A stretch of DNA of 64,000 bases from assembly GCA_963769585.1 (NCBI GenBank), contig CAVYMJ010000006.1, forward strand, positions 248,001-312,000, read 5' to 3'. This document shows positions 62,338 to 64,000 of the stretch, one piece after another. A model generated the notes under the pieces. The model did not search any database, had not been told where the DNA came from, and saw nothing but the letters and a program-made list of their open reading frames with translations. Source of the DNA: SSC3 sp963769585 (lineage in GTDB: Bacteria > Actinomycetota > Actinomycetes > Propionibacteriales > Nocardioidaceae). Numbering within the stretch: the first letter of the stretch is position 1; each line of letters opens with the position of its first letter. The position numbers were made by a program, and so were the translations under genes.

Positions 62338-63513
62338 GTGAGCACCGAGGAACAGCCGAGCCAGACCAAGGCCCACGGCTTCGAGACCCGCGCCATCCAT
62401 GCGGGACAACAGCCCGACCCGACCACCGGAGCGGTCGTCCCGCCGATCTACGCGACCAGCACCTACAAGCAGGACGGGGTGGGAGGTCTGCGCGGCGGCT
62501 ACGAGTACAGCCGCTCCGCCAACCCGACCCGTACCGCGCTCGAGGAGTGCATCGCTGCTTTGGAGGAGGGCGAGCGGGGTTTCGCGTTCGCGTCTGGCCT
62601 CGCTGCCGAGCACACGCTGCTCAGGGCCGCCTGCGAACCGGGCGACCATGTGGTGATCCCCGACGACGCCTACGGCGGCACGTACCGGCTTTTCGCCAAG
62701 GTCGAGAACCCCTGGGGACTCGACTACACCCCGGCACCGGTTTCGGACGTCGACGCCGTCCGGGCTGCGATCCGTCCTGGTCGGACCAAGATCGTGTGGG
62801 TCGAGACGCCGACCAACCCGATGCTCAACATCGGCGACATCGAGGCTCTGGCCGTCGTCGCCCACGAGGCCGGCGCGCTGCTCGTCGTGGACAACACGTT
62901 CGCCTCGCCGTACCTTCAGCAGCCTCTCGCGCTCGGCGCGGACGCGGTGGTCCACTCCACCACCAAGTACGTCGGTGGCCACTCCGACGTCGTGGGCGGT
63001 GCCGTCGTGGTCCGTGAGCTCGGACTGGCCGAGACAGTCGCCTTCCACCAGAACGCCATCGGAGCCGTGGCCGGTCCCTTCGACGCCTTCCTGACCCTGC
63101 GGGGTCTCAAGACCCTCGGCGTACGGATGGACAGGCACTGCGACAACGCCGAGGCGGTCGTCGCCTTCCTGACCAAGCACGCGGCCGTGTCGCACGTGTA
63201 CTACCCGGGCCTGGCCGAGCACCCCGGGCATGAGGTCGCGTCCAGGCAGATGAAGCGCTTCGGTGGCATCATCTCCTTCCGGGTCGCCGCCGGGGTCGAG
63301 AAGGCCCTCGATGTCTGCCGCCGCGCCGAAGTCTGGACGCTAGGCGAGTCGCTGGGTGGCGTCGAGTCGCTCATCGAGCACCCCGGCTACATGACCCACG
63401 CCTCGGTCGCGGGCACCGACCTCGAGGTACCCGACGACCTGGTCCGCCTGTCCGTGGGGATCGAGACCGTCGACGACCTGCTCGCCGACCTCGACCAGGC
63501 CCTGTCGGGGTGA
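62338..63513 (+). CDS. Cystathionine gamma-synthase/lyase
   Basis: A 391-residue PLP enzyme of the Cys/Met metabolism family: ETRAIHAGQQPDPTTGAVVPPIYATSTY, YEYSRSANPTRTALEECIAALEEG, FASGLAAEH, VDNTFASPYLQQPLALGADAVVHSTTKYVGGHSDVVGGAV (PLP Lys in STTKY), LGESLGGVESLIEHPGYMTH. Sequence alone cannot split synthase (MetB) from lyase, though MetB-like is the usual call. GTG start. Together with CBS at 52.5 kb it supports transsulfuration. Its stop overlaps the next start (GTGA). Confidence 0.92.
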   Translation: MSTEEQPSQTKAHGFETRAIHAGQQPDPTTGAVVPPIYATSTYKQDGVGGLRGGYEYSRSANPTRTALEECIAALEEGERGFAFASGLAAEHTLLRAACEPGDHVVIPDDAYGGTYRLFAKVENPWGLDYTPAPVSDVDAVRAAIRPGRTKIVWVETPTNPMLNIGDIEALAVVAHEAGALLVVDNTFASPYLQQPLALGADAVVHSTTKYVGGHSDVVGGAVVVRELGLAETVAFHQNAIGAVAGPFDAFLTLRGLKTLGVRMDRHCDNAEAVVAFLTKHAAVSHVYYPGLAEHPGHEVASRQMKRFGGIISFRVAAGVEKALDVCRRAEVWTLGESLGGVESLIEHPGYMTHASVAGTDLEVPDDLVRLSVGIETVDDLLADLDQALSG

Positions 63514-64000
63514 GCCAGGTCGTGTGCGTGGACTTCGGGTCCACGTTCACCAAGGCAGCGCTGGTCGAGCTCGGTTCGGGGACGCTCCAGGCGACCGCCA
63601 GCCACCGCACCACGATCGCGACCGATGTGCTCGACGGGCTCGACGCCTGTCTGCGCGAGCTCGGCTCGCCGCGCGCCGAGATCCTGGCCTGCTCCTCGGC
63701 CGGGGGCGGGCTGCGGATCGCTGTCGTCGGGAACGAGGAGCTGGTCACCGCGGAGGCCGGCCGCCGAGTCGCCCTGTCCAGTGGAGGTCGGGTGGTCGCG
63801 GTCGTGGCGGGGGTCCCGGACCTGGGAGAGCTCTCGCAGGCGCGGCCCGACGTGGTGCTGTTGACCGGTGGCACCGACGGCGGCAACGCCGAGGTGCTGT
63901 TGGCGTGCGCGAAGAGGCTCGCCGGCTGGGACGGGCCCGATCGTCGTCGCCGGGAACGTCGAGGCTCAGCCCGAGGTCGCGACCGTCCTGGCGGGGAGGA
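63510..64000 (+). CDS. Glutamate mutase MutL-like protein, 3' end outside window and frame broken
   Basis: VVCVDFGSTFTKAALVEL, ATDVLDGLDACLRELG, LACSSAGGGLRIAVVG, VVLLTGGTDGGNAEVLLACAKRLAGW match the ASKHA-type MutL family (named after a gene next to glutamate mutase; role uncertain). From 63936 the good sequence moves to the +1 frame (PIVVAGNVEAQPEVATVLAG), so one base is extra within CCC at 63936-63938. The gene continues beyond the window. Confidence 0.75.
   Translation, partial: MSQVVCVDFGSTFTKAALVELGSGTLQATASHRTTIATDVLDGLDACLRELGSPRAEILACSSAGGGLRIAVVGNEELVTAEAGRRVALSSGGRVVAVVAGVPDLGELSQARPDVVLLTGGTDGGNAEVLLACAKRLAGWDGPDRRRRERRGSARGRDRPGGE

Overview
The window is high-GC actinobacterial chromosome. 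Many genes start with GTG or TTG and neighbours often share 1-11 bases. The enolase / DivIC / DUF501 / Ppx block, CBS-type cystathionine metabolism, DinB-fold proteins like mycothiol-dependent enzymes, an Arr rifamycin ADP-ribosyltransferase and a CE1758/CE1759-type luciferase-like pair all suggest an aerobic actinomycete. Nocardioides or a relative (Propionibacteriales) is my best guess, from gene style only. No rRNA, CRISPR array, intact integrase or transposase is visible. Most of the window reads as core or ordinary accessory chromosome with few signs of transfer.

Left part (1-29 kb): a truncated surface-type protein; cutC with a coupled DUF4031 gene; a short MerR protein; an HD hydrolase; a lipoprotein cyclophilin; an HxlR regulator divergent from an MMPL exporter with a palindrome between them; a large secreted ExeM/NucH nuclease; DUF4873 divergent from an SDR; purU; a GMC oxidoreductase with a KstR-like operator; the remnant of a FAD monooxygenase next to arr; an ArsR-AHSA1-membrane protein-TIGR03086 operon; a SufS-like PLP enzyme coupled to a methyltransferase; CapA and PhoX secreted enzymes; and a secreted S8 protease whose C-terminal part is split off by a frameshift.

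Middle (29-45 kb): a long minus-strand run (luciferase-like monooxygenase, FMN reductase, DinB, flavin monooxygenase, aldehyde dehydrogenase, acyl-CoA dehydrogenase), then a second KstR-like operator in front of a KstD/FrdA-like flavoprotein. The housekeeping block eno-divIC-DUF501-ppx-udg follows, then TetR, a patatin-like protein that lacks its catalytic residues, an alpha/beta hydrolase and an acyl-CoA synthetase.

Right part (45-64 kb): two places look like insertions. First, a short tRNA with a UAA anticodon but no long variable arm (45.3 kb) has its 3' end repeated at 48.8 kb. Between the copies lie a three-domain STAND-NTPase / GNAT-like / OmpR-type regulator, a YdhR-like monooxygenase and an alpha/beta hydrolase. 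Second, the 3' end of msrA (61.6 kb) is repeated at 59.4 kb; between the copies lies one polytopic GT-C-like glycosyltransferase gene that contains two TTA codons, the codon read by a UAA anticodon. The remaining genes are ordinary: Bax-inhibitor-like protein, SGNH hydrolase, CBS, TSUP transporter, PadR with a palindromic operator, MsrA, MetB and the start of a MutL-like protein at the right edge. CBS and MetB-type enzymes, about 9 kb apart, together point to transsulfuration.
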